Program-made: the position numbers and the translations under genes
DNA from: Gibbula magus
Taxonomy: Eukaryota; Mollusca; Gastropoda; Trochida; Trochidae
NCBI GenBank assembly: GCA_936450465.1
Contig: OW388303.1
Coordinates: 5,085,193-5,149,192, forward strand
Direction: 5' to 3'
DNA length: 64,000 nucleotides
In this document: positions 1 to 12,300 of the stretch, one piece after another
Position numbering within the stretch: position 1 is the stretch's first letter
Layout of the letters: each line of letters opens with the position of its first letter
The notes under the pieces: generated by a model
The model's database searches: none
What the model saw: the letters and a program-made list of their open reading frames with translations, nothing else
What the model was told of the DNA's origin: nothing

Positions 1-3000
1 ATTTCCGTGTCTATATTAACATAGTATATATATATATATAAGAGTTAACGGATGAGTGGATGTGTTGTCATTGTTTCATGATTATAAAAAACATTACAAC
101 AACAACAACAACAAAACAGAAAATGAATACTCTTCATACGTTTATTTTATAAGGTTTCTACTAAAACCTGAGTAGACGTCCTTATATGGTATACGTTTTC
201 TGAAATAAAACGAATTATTTTTTAAAAAAAACATTTATGTGATTTCGTGGCGTACGATAAAGATATTTTCAGTCACAAGAGTCCATATCTTGAGGCAAAC
301 CTATTTCTGTAACATATGGTTCCACGGGGTGATTATAGCCAAGAAAGTCGAGATTTAATCCTTCGTGTTTCGCTATTCATAAGGTGACCATTGATTTTGC
401 TCGGTCGTCAATAATATTTAAGTAGGTTTAAGAACGTTCTGTAAACGTGGTATTTATCACTAATAGATACAAAATTAAATTTTTCAAAATGGAATTTACG
501 TCGATAAATACTGTTTGTTTTATCGATCTTCTGAAAATAGGTTGAAAATGGGGGTTTAGATTTTGATGTTAACATGGTATTTATAGAAAAGGGTCAGTTT
601 TGTGCGACTCGCGATGTAGTGTTTATCGATGTTAAGGAAAGAGATTGAAAACAGTTCTCAGATACAGGTAAAATATGACTTGAAGCAGCTATATTTAGCT
701 TACGGACACTTGTAAATTGAAATTGTATTTGAAAGGAAGCCATGACGCACTGAGAGACATAAATATCGTCTTTGATACTGATTTAAGAGATTAGAAACTT
801 TCCTCGAATATAATTTTTTTAAAGAAAACGTTCTTGATGTAAAAGGGTTCAATTTAACAATTGCGATCAAAACAAAACGGTAAGTTGAACCCCAACATTC
901 CTCGCAAGGTATATATAAGCCTTGTTAAATTACGTCAACTTTTCCGCGAAGCATACACCGAGGGGCCAAAGAAACGATACCAATATTTCAACAGAGTCTT
1001 ACATAAAATACTTCTGCCAGATAAAGTCAATCTTGAATGTCTGTGATGAGGATGTATCTCTTGAAGAGATATAAACAAAAATCATTATTGCGAATATGAT
1101 ACTTAATATTTTATATCTGTTCAAACACTCATGGGGTGCTGAAATTGCTATTTCAAAGGGTTTTTTTACACAATGCTTGGTATTTGAAATATTGTTGGTA
1201 TGTTAGTATAAGATATTGTGACCTTCTTGGACTCAATTGAGGCAATTCGAAAACGACGATTTCTTAAAGCGTGTATTTCTCAGGAAGAGGAATACATGTA
1301 GAGAAAATTTTGAAATTTCAAATTTAGTTCCGAGTAGACATGACGTAACTCTATTTTAGTCGTAGGTCTATGCATCGCTTGTTGATTGAAATATCTTGTG
1401 TTTTGTGTGGTATAGTTTGTTTTGCCCCTATGTGTAGTGCGCGCTGCTCGCAGAAAATATAAGGAAATATACAGTCAGTGATTGAGGAGAGCAATGACTT
1501 GTGGGAAGAGTTTATTGTATCCTATAAATAACTAGGTCACTAAAGATGTGCCTCTTCGCTCACTGATATCTTTATCTAAGGATGTCCGCTCTTTCCTGTT
1601 GAACTTCAAAAATTAAATATGATTAAGTAACGGTAAAGATTTTTTCTCATCTTTATTTACTTCATGATATTCTACATCGTCTACATACTTTAAAAAAACA
1701 AATGAAATATAGAAAATGTGACTTTAGAACCTCTAAAAAGTGCTTAAAAAGCATAAATGGCCTAAATTTGACTAAAAAGGGGGGTTTTCAGGTACATTTT
1801 GTGTCAAAGTTTTTAAAAAAACAACACTACCATATATAGTTTTTCATCGATTTCGGTAGGGTAACATGAACTTTGTAACATATCAAAAAAGGGGGAAAAG
1901 TTTGATACTAGAAATGTAGTATTTTAAAGTTTTTAGGAGTTTTTTTCTCATTTTCCCATAGACTCCAATGTTAAAATTGTACTTCACCCCGCTATCTTAC
2001 AGGCGTCATATCTCGAAGAAACCCGCACTACCCTCTATTTTTGAATGCTGATTTTCCAATCATATACTTTGATCTTTTAAAAAATATAAGTTAGAAAAAA
2101 GTTTAATACTATAAATTTGAGGAGCGAACATCCTTAGGCCTAATACTTGAACTCGAGATAACGTATAGATCATCTGTATTATCGTCGTTATTGTTTAAGT
2201 TACAACCGGAATTGATCGAACAGTCTGAAAACAGTGCGATTTCCCCGCTTAATTGGGATCGGAACAGGCGAACAATTAAGTGTATTATCTTTCAAAGGGA
2301 TAGATATTTTATTTTTGAGATGGTATAATAATATACCTGCGACTGTGTAAAATATGTATACGTTGGGGATAAACATAATGTGTTTGAAATTCAGCAGCAT
2401 ATAACGGAATTGTAATATATCTAAACTCAATTTAAAGTCGCGTGTGTTTGTATGTACATAATATTATCTAATGACCAGTTTATCAGCACAATGGTATATT
2501 TTGTTGCGTATATGTTTATTTAGCTACAACTGAAAGATATTACGACGGTCGTACTTAAAATATTAACCCATGGACAAGACAAGAACTGTTTGAGGTATTC
2601 ACTTGAATCTTCCTTTGAGAAGCATTCGTAAAATATACACTTACAGCTCACTGCAGCAGATTGGAAATCGTGTTTTTTTTTAATGTTTTCATTATCTTAG
2701 GACTGAACGTATAGAAACTGAGATATTCTCACTTTTGAGGCGGGCAGCGGTATAAAAACAGATACAGCTCCATCTCGGCTGATACAAACATTGGTAAAAG
2801 TCATTTAACACACTTGTTCGGGTAATAAAATATAATATTATTAAGAAAAACGAGTATAATGTTAATAAAAAAATTTTTTTATATCAAGGTAAGGTTATGT
2901 ACATAATATTTGCGTAATAAAAAAATATATTATTATGTGAATTTTTTAGAGTTTTTACAAATCGACAATTTCATAACCTTTATTTTTAAATAATATTAAC
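1..3000. other. AT-rich upstream region without recognisable gene
   Basis: There is a short (TA)n run near 25-41 and an (ACA)n run near 95-115. The rest is AT-rich single-copy-looking DNA. A 61-codon open frame at 861-1046 has no recognisable domain, and no flanking exons could be joined to it. I see no gene here. Confidence 0.5.
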
Positions 3001-3009
3001 TACATCAGG

Positions 3010-3214
3010 GTTCCGTTCCATAACAGCGAGCGCTTATTCGCTCATTGATTGCCTAATGTAGTGCTCAAGTAGCGCTCATTCTCTCCTGAACGACACGGTG
3101 CAAAACCTCAAAGTTCGCTCGCTTTGCTACGTAGCGCTACATTGAGCAATCGCGTTCAAGAGAGGTTTAAAAGTAATCGCTAATTGAGCGATTACTTTTA
3201 ACCTCTCTTGAACA
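3010..3214. repeat. Palindrome-rich block ending in a long hairpin
   Basis: The block repeats short palindromic words (AGCGCT, GCTACGTAGC, CATTGAGC, AATCGCT). It ends in a near-perfect inverted repeat: arm 3154-3181, loop of about 5 nt (AATTG), arm 3187-3213, with a single 1-nt bulge. It lies 150 bp upstream of the SWIB gene start codon. It could be a small palindromic mobile element or a cruciform-prone promoter-proximal sequence; no target duplication was found. Confidence 0.6.
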
Positions 3215-3360
3215 CGGCCCTGGTGATTCGAAAATAAAAAGGAAATAATTAATCAAAACTTTTTTAGGGATTCGAACTCGTTGAATGGAAGTTTGAACGT
3301 TCTGGATGTAGCTTTATTATGAAAATTTAGAGTAACCTCCCTTGTTAGTAATCCCACAAC

Positions 3361-6300
3361 ATGGCGGCTGAAGTGAAAACTGAGGATTTAAAGAAAGCGA
3401 TAAAAAGTAAGGTTTATTCGCACAATCAAATATTTCAAAGTTCACAATATTACTTCAAAGGCTCATTATCAAAAGAAGTGACTCTTATAATTTGTCATCC
3501 TCGTTTTCAGACATTTTGAAAGATGCAGATTTGGATTCTTTGTCGGCGAAAAAAGTTCGACGAAAACTGGAGGAATGGTTCAGCATTGACTTGACTGAAA
3601 GGTAATACTCATCTGTCCCTGATGTCATTGGCTTACTTAGTCGTTCCATAGAGCAACTTCCTCTCTTTGACTCGATCCACGGTCAACCGGTGCTTGAAAT
3701 TGTTTGTTTACAAAATGGCCCTTCAAAACAAATAAACACACGTGACGGTGTGAGGGCGAAGCCACAATGCTCTAAGCACGTGGTGAAAGAATGCTGTGCA
3801 GTTTATCATGCACTGAATAACAGACTCACACCCACCCTATTATGTTGTTTTTTTAAATGCATAGATTTCCTTCTTTTTAAAAAGAAATTTAGTGACTTTT
3901 CTATTATTTCAAAAACACAACAATTATAGTGCAGTTAATTAGGGCTAGATTAGATTGATAGTAATATTGCTCTTGTAAACTTGTTTTAGTTTTAATTGTT
4001 TAAAAAACCCATCAAAGGTTAATTTCAACTAAACATTTATACAACCTATAAGTACTGGATCAAAAGATGGATAGATGTAATACAAACAAATAAGACCATC
4101 GATCATCAGCAAAATTATCGTAGAGTAGCCCAAGTTCGTGACGTCATTTACACATGTGCGTGCTCGCATATGACTTGCGCACAAAACTTGAAACGTCCGG
4201 ATTATTGTTTAAAAACTCAAACATAATCTATTTATACAACTTTATGTAGCAGTAACCCAATTTCGCATTAACCATGTCAGTTCTCAAAACATATGTGCTT
4301 AAAATCACTGTTTACGCTACCTCCAAAATATCTGTATTTTTTAATGGCCCCAAAAAATTGTCAGACCACTTTTCGGGGATCAATTCCTTGTCTGCTTTGC
4401 TTATTAGGTCAGTTGGCAGTGTGCCAAAAATCAAAAACTAATTGACTCACAACTTATCTTACTAAGCCTAAGAATTCGTCTGTTCTTTTGTCACAATGTT
4501 CATAGAAATTTTAAAAAATAATAATTTTGAAATAGGTTGTTTGATACACAGATTTATGAATATTTAATTTCATGTGCTTTTTATATAGCTATTGGCTATT
4601 TCTTCACATGATTTTGTCAGCCAATCAATGTATTAACTTACCTGGGAATAAAATATTTCAAAAATAAAATATAAGCAACTTATGTCTTAATTTTTCTGAA
4701 AATAAATTCATCAAGCATTGTATGACCTCTGCAGTTACTAAATACATTTAATTTTATAAAGTATGCTTTCAATTCTAAAAGAAAAATAAGTCAGTTCAAC
4801 AGATGACCATACTTGACAGAACATATGTGATTAGTTTCGAAGAATATAGCATTAAATCAACGGCCACGAACTTAAGAGGCTTGCGGTCTTGCATGAAAAA
4901 TTACAATAAAGCTTCAAAAGGTTTGTAACTTAGTGGATGATGATAGAGTATGTCATAAAATATATTTTTCAAGAGATAAATAGATGTTGTTTATGTAAGT
5001 AATGATTATTTAGCATTGTGAATCTCAGTTTACAAGCATTTGGATACGTTCGCTTAGGGTCACGAACTTCGGCCGTTCGAGGGTAAATGTCTACTACTCA
5101 AATAAGAACAAATATTTTTGCAAAGATTAATTAACATATCCCAGTTTCACCTGTTTTCAGCGACATAAGAGTGATTCGCCGTAAAAGTTTAATCGTGTTA
5201 AAATAATAAAAAAAATATTTTTCATTCATGTCAATCTACGTAACTTTGGGAAAACTCATTATTATGATTTTTTATTCTATCGGCATCATCCGCCGGTAAA
5301 GTCTGTCATGATAAGAATTACCTATATTTGGCATCCTATGCATTACGTCACCTGTTTTTGGCAGTCATGTTCTACAGCAAATAATATGGTGTTCTCTTAT
5401 TTGCGGGTACCCAAAGAGGCGAAAAGGCATTGTCTTATTACTTAGCATAAACCAGAGTTAAATAAAATTGTCAAATGTGGAAATGTTTAACACTTAGGAG
5501 AAAGAAATTGTGTGCATTTACACTGTTTATGAAGTCACATATCACACTTCTCTTCAACTGGGCTCTATTCTCAATATGGCGAGAAACACTGATACATTAT
5601 TCCCTGTCTGTAGACATTATGAAATCGATTTCAAGGTCATCCCTCATCTATTTTAACCTAAATCAACCCGCACACACTGCATTTGACTGCAAACTTTCCA
5701 AAAATTGATGAAACGTTAGTATTAATTCAAGAAGCATGACCGAAAACTCCAGTCGTATTTCTTAAAGGAGCGGCATCTCACATTGTCAGCAGACACACAT
5801 TGTCAGCAGACAGACAATAGAAAATAAAACTGAAAGTCGACTCAGTAATTTTTTGTAGAGTTTTATTGTGAAGTTAAAAAAAGTATTAAGAAGATAAGGC
5901 TATTTTTTATATGTAATATATCTCTTGGTAATCTTGTCTTCCTGTTTTCATAGTTGAAAATTTGGCGTCCAGGTCGAGTTGCCGTTACCACATGTAAAAA
6001 TATTTGCAGTTTGACATTTGACCCTCTGCCCATTCTCGTAAAATAACGCAAGACTACCAATCGCCGCAAACAGGAGAACGCCGAATTCATGTTACAGTGG
6101 GATATGTGAATCTAAGGGAGCTTAAAATTAGTAAAGCTCTGTTCTTGACAGTTTCTGTAGACATTGTAAAACATTTTATTCAATTTCATCCATCTTGTTA
6201 ATTAGGGCTGTGTATTGCCTGAATTTTTGTATTGTGATAGGTATTGCTGAACTGTAATGTATTGCAATACGTACCACAATATATTGCAAGATCCTCTGAC

Positions 6301-9300
6301 AATGAGATATTTCTCTAGAAACCATTTTAACTAGTGCCAATGATATTGCAACATGCTAAATGAGCTCTACATTCAACTTTTATACTTCTTTTTGCAGTTT
6401 AAACATGACACATTTGATAAAATGATCAGATCTTTAAAAAGATCATTTGTAATACAGCCTAACACACATTCTAGCACTTCAAAATAATTTTATTAATACA
6501 AGTTAAGCCAGTAAATGTGCCTTTTACAAGAAAAATAAATAAAATTGACTTAATATTTGTTGGTGCAATATGTTGCGATATGAAAATCCTATTGCAATAC
6601 GCTTATTGTACAACTCTGTATTGCAATATATTGGTATTGCAATAATATTGCAGAGCCTTATTGTTAATACATAATAATATTTATATAAATGTTATGTATT
6701 CATGACTAAAACACAATGCAGTTTAACCATGTTACTGAGATTTCATTGTCTTACAAAATCCATTCTGTATACAGAGCAATGAGTAACCAACCTTCAGCGA
6801 GGCTAATCCTTTTTAGAAAATCAGGGGTTTGAAGAAGTCTTGCAGATACAAATGCCATGATGGAGTAGGATGTTTATATAATACACACGAAAAAAATGGC
6901 AGATCCCCAACAGAACCACCCCTTTAAGAATAGTGTGCTCCATGTACTAAAACATACTTGGATCATTGAAATAAGCAACCTGTCGTCAGTATAAAGACCA
7001 GCCTTCTTATATCCTTTAAAGAGGTCAAATTGGTGCCTTTTTTCATTTAGAAAAAAGGAAATTGACGAGATGACGATGAAATTGATCACGGAAGGAGTGA
7101 ACAAGGAAGACGAGGAGAAACAAAAGACAGACAATGGTCATGTTCAGAACGGAAAGAATGAGGATGAAGATGAAGATGCTGATTCAGATTCATCGTTTGA
7201 TGAAGTAAGATTTCTCTTATGATAGGGCATGCCACATTTAGTGACAAATCATGCAAGATCGTCAATTTACTAGTATCACAACTTGTTAACTAAGGAAGAA
7301 ATCAAAGATTGGCCAAAACGCTATCCAAGAATACTTTTTCAAGTAACTAAAAGAAAGTTCCTAAAATGATGCCTGTAGATTTATGATATATATCACTGTT
7401 CTATGCACCCAATCAGCTTGAATTAGTGTATGAAAAAAGCTTGAAAAGGATTCTTGATTGCTCAGTAACTAATTGGTGATAATTTGAATGTTCTAATAAT
7501 CTCCTTGTATGGAATATTTTTTATCCCTGTGTACATTGCTTTTGTATTCTCAAAGACTCTACTTAAAAAATTGTTTAAATCATACAAATCTTGATATAAA
7601 ATTATCATCTATTTATAGCCTGATCCAGTGCCGGTGATTAAGAAACGTAAAACAGAAAAACCTGCCCCAAAGGTAAGTTAAACTATCTGTACTTTTTAGC
7701 TCATCAGACCTGAAAGGCCAAATAGGCTTCTAAAGCATGGGCCTTTATCCGACGGGCTTTCCTCCAGAACCGCTTCATCCCAAAGGCTTAAATTTTGTGG
7801 GGAGGTACCTTGCACATAGGAGATCAAAATTTGTTCATTTGAACCTCAGTGGCTGGATGCATTTAATAGCTTTAGTGTTTTGAAATCAAAGCTGTGCCTT
7901 TAAATTAATGTGTGTGAGCCATCCTTTAACCGCATTTAAACTGAATTTACTTGAATGAACCTCCTATCTGTCAGTTGGTACTATCTAATATTACCAATAG
8001 TACCCGCAAGGCCTGTTTGTTCTACTAATAGTTACCAATTTTTTTTAACAATGTTTTATTTAATAAAGTACCTTAGACTGTAAAGCATGCAAAATGCGTA
8101 TATACAAAGCCAATGGTTCTATTTTTATCCCACCGGTATGTAATACCGTGGGATATAGTCATCCGTCAGTCCGTAATCATTTCGTTTCCGGAGCAGAACT
8201 CAAAAACAGTTCATGATATCTTTCTGAAACTTTCCATGTGTATTACCCACCAACTGAAGTTGTGCCTTTTGATATTTTCATATTTCTGAAAATTTTATAT
8301 TTAGTTGTTTCCATAGAAACATGTTGAAGTTGGACTTTGTTCAGAGACAGGTTCGTTTCCGGTGCACAGCTCCAAAACCGTTCATCATATCTTCCTAAAA
8401 CTTTGCATGTGTATTAACCACTAACTGAAGTGGTGCCTTTTGATACTTTCAGATTTCTGAATTTTTTAAAAAAAATTTCCTTTCCATTGAAACTGGTTGA
8501 ATTTGGACTTTGTCCGAGACAGGTTCGTTTCCGGAGCACAGCTCCAAAACCGTTCATCATATCTTCCTGAAACTTTGCATGTGTATTACCCACTAACTGA
8601 AGTGGTGCCTTTTGATATTTTCAGATTTTTTCTGAAAAATGTATTTTTTCTGTTTCCATAGAAACACGAGAGGGATGTTGGTTGTTGTTGATTTTGACTG
8701 CTTCTGGAGCAGAAGTCTAAAACCCTTAACATACCTGAAACTCAGCATCTTTAATACCCACTAACTGAAGTACGGTAGATGAGACACAAGTATCTGTCAA
8801 AGATGTGTTTTACAAATTTTGTGGAACCGGTGGAATATGTCATCTTCTGATGACTCTTGTTAAAAACCTGTTTTTAGATCTAATTTTTCTTCCAAGCCTA
8901 TTAAAAACTTGCGCAGGAAGTGCAGTAAAATTTTAAAAGGTTTGAACTTAATTCTCTGTGGATCAGCTAATTTTTATAAAATGTGGATGTTGCCTATAAC
9001 ATTAATCAAACTGATGTTTTTCTGATTTTAGGCAAAGAAGAAACCCACTTCAGACAGTGTTTCTGATGATGACGAGGTTTGTACTTCTATTTCTTAGCTC
9101 ATCAGGCAGATAAACCTAGATGATAATTTACTCATTTCAGCTATGTTGATGGCATGTATGGTTTTAGGCTTACATTTTCAGCTATATATTAGTTCTGAGT
9201 GAAAAGGGTTTGACGTGGTGAGATTTGCACATTGCACACAAGTCATAGAGCTTCCAAGCTCACCATATCTATACCCTTGGATTACCACCATTGTTTTAAC

Positions 9301-12300
9301 TTCTGTAACAATTTACTGCTTTTATTTATGAATCAATGTTATCTTACAGACTGCACCTTGTGTGAGCTCCTTGATATTTTATTTTTGCAAAAAAAATGCA
9401 GAACAATATTTCTTTTCCTTTGGAAAATGTTATACTTGAGCCTGGATGCACCTATGTAATTTGAATCCTCATGTCAGTCTTCATGAATAACATTGTGTCC
9501 TGTGCAGGTGGACGATGCTGAACTTGCCAAGCAGCTCCAACAGGAGGAGGACATGAACCTGAGAACCAGGAGGAGACCGCAGAAGAAACCACCTGTGAGT
9601 CACAGCCAATATCTGTCTTGTAGTGACAAATACCATGTTTATTAGGGGTGACTATTGACCCTAAGAGACTATTGCGATAGCGATAGTCTATTGCCACTTA
9701 CTATTGCGATAGCGATAGACTATTGTAACTCACTATTGCAATAACTATTGCGATAGTGTTTTTTGTACAAATACCCAATAATAAGCTAGATTTCTTATAG
9801 GTTTTAGTAGAAATGTTTAATTGATGTAAGGACTATGGAACCAAAATCAGTAAATAAATCATTAATGAAAAGGTTTTTTGTCATTTTGCTATTTCCTATC
9901 TCTAGTTATTCACTTTTGACATTCTTAAATGAAAAATCTTCAATCAAATGCAGTGAGGCTTGTGCAAATCATTCATAATTAAGGGAAATTTAATAGTTTC
10001 GATAGTATCGATAGTTAACCTTACTATTTTGATAGCGATAGTGTTTTTGTATAAACTATCGATGTATTGTTACACCCTTAATGTTTATCTCATCGAGTCA
10101 GGTAGAAAAGTAGATGTTTGACGAGTGGCACTGCCCTGAGTGAAATATTAACTTTATTACCTCACTATGACGTCATAGCATTGCCCCAATAAGGTATATC
10201 GCCACTCAGTAGAGTGGTTATAAAGGTTATCACCACTGTAACCTGATAGAGGGTTTATTTCACTGATAGAACTAAGTATCTCACTCCAAATTATACAGTA
10301 AATAACCTTTCCTCTGTTCAAATACTTGCAAATCCAAACTAACAGGGTCGAGAGTGACAATATGTACCGGTCTTCTTTTCAAATGATGTTAAATGATAAC
10401 CTTCATGTGAATACATTTTGAAAGTTGCATTTGAAATTAATTTGGGATTTATCATTTGATATTTTAGTTTGAAACCAAAATTCTTCAATGCAAGATAAAT
10501 TTTTGTTATGAGATTCTTTTTGAGAGGCTTGCATGGCCCGTCAGTAGAGCAGTTTGAATTGTTGACACAAGTCGGGGGTGGATAATTTGCGTAAAGGCTT
10601 TCTTAATGGATACATCCCAGGAGTGCTGTAGTGTAGAGGATGGGAAGATTGACCGCTGGGTGACTGGAATAAATAAATACTCCTGGCAGCCAAAATATCA
10701 AGGAATTGGAGTAGAAGTTTATAAATTTTACAATTTGAACAAACTGTTGATACCTTAATTGATCTCTGTGTAGACTTTGATTTAGGTCCTGAGGGACAAT
10801 ACATCACCTCAGTCTCCAGGTAACACTGTAGACTTGAACTTAATCATCCAGGGGCGGGTTAGTACAGTGGTTAATGTTTCACAAGTGATACAGGGTTTGA
10901 ATCCGGTCAAGGGCTGGGCAGCATTGTCTGCTGTGGAGAAATGTAGTAAGGTTTGTGTGCAATGCTACACAGCACTTAAGGGTAGTACCACTCATGGTTC
11001 GATAGTTCCAGCTGATGCTCGCTGGATTAATCAGGGCCAAACCAGTCTTACTGACAAATTTACAGGAATTGCACGTTGTTGACAAAGGGTCTAATAAGAG
11101 AGTTGCCATTAGCTAAAGATGGGCCGTTCCAGAATATTACGGGAACTGCGGGTAAACCATTAATAGGCTCTTTTTAAATAATTCATCAATTATGTGGAAT
11201 AATATAGCTCTCAAGTTTTGTTTTTTACTTCTGCTTGTGTATTTGACCCATTGTCCTCTAAACTAACACATGTTTGTACTCCAGGCACCCAGAAAACCTA
11301 AAGGAGAAAAGAAAGAGAGAAAAGGTTTGTGCACTTTGTTAATTAGTGCTAATCGGAGCTGCTATCAGTTTTTGCGCAGTTTCCGTCGCCGCCGCCGCCG
11401 CCGCCACCACCGCACGTGCGTTTTGTATTCGCTATAACTTTTTTCCTAGAAGGTTTTGAGAACTCATATACATAACTTCTTACTTATGCCCCTGGGGAAT
11501 TTTTTTGACATGTTCATATTCAAGGTCAAAGGTCAAGGTCACGAGTTCTGAAATCGCTTAAAAAATCCTTGTAAACACGATAACTTGAAAAATATTTGTA
11601 CTATCAGGCTCTTATTTGGTGTACATCAACTATGGAGAAAGGCCAAAATTTGAAAAGGTTTTCGCTAACATCCGTCAAAGGTCAAGGTCACAGCGAGGGC
11701 ACGACTTTAGCATGCTTTTGCGAAAATGTCTTATTTCAATTATTAACACTTTGAATCATTACATGATTGTTATACACAATGAAAAGTGATCACTGATTGT
11801 GTGACCTTGAATTTAAAAGGTCAAGGTCACGAAACATGTTCAAGGTCACCAGTTCTGAAATCACTAAATAACCTTTTCCCAAGAAGGAATTAACACCTCA
11901 TATACATAGCTTCTTTCTTATAAACCTGGTGGATGATTTTGACATGTTCACATTCAAGGTGAAAGGTCAAGGTCACAAGTTCTGAAATCGCTAAAAAAAA
12001 TCCTTGTAAACACGATAACTTGACAAATATTTGTGCTACCAGGCTCTTATTTGGTGTACATCAACTATGGAGAAAGGCCAAGATTTGAAAAGGTTTTCGC
12101 TAACATCCGTCAAAGGTCAAGGTCACAGCGAGGGCACGACTTAAGCATGCTTTTGCAAAAATGTCTTATTTCAACTATTAACACTTTGAATCATTACATG
12201 ATTGTTATACATAATGAAAAGTGATCACTGATTGTGTGACCTTGAATTTAAAAGGTCAAGGTCGCGAGATAGGGTCAAGGTCACCAGTTCTGAAATCACT

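Noticed and set aside
861..1046. 61-codon basic peptide frame upstream of the SWIB gene
   Set aside because: Could not be joined to other exons and matches no family I recognise.
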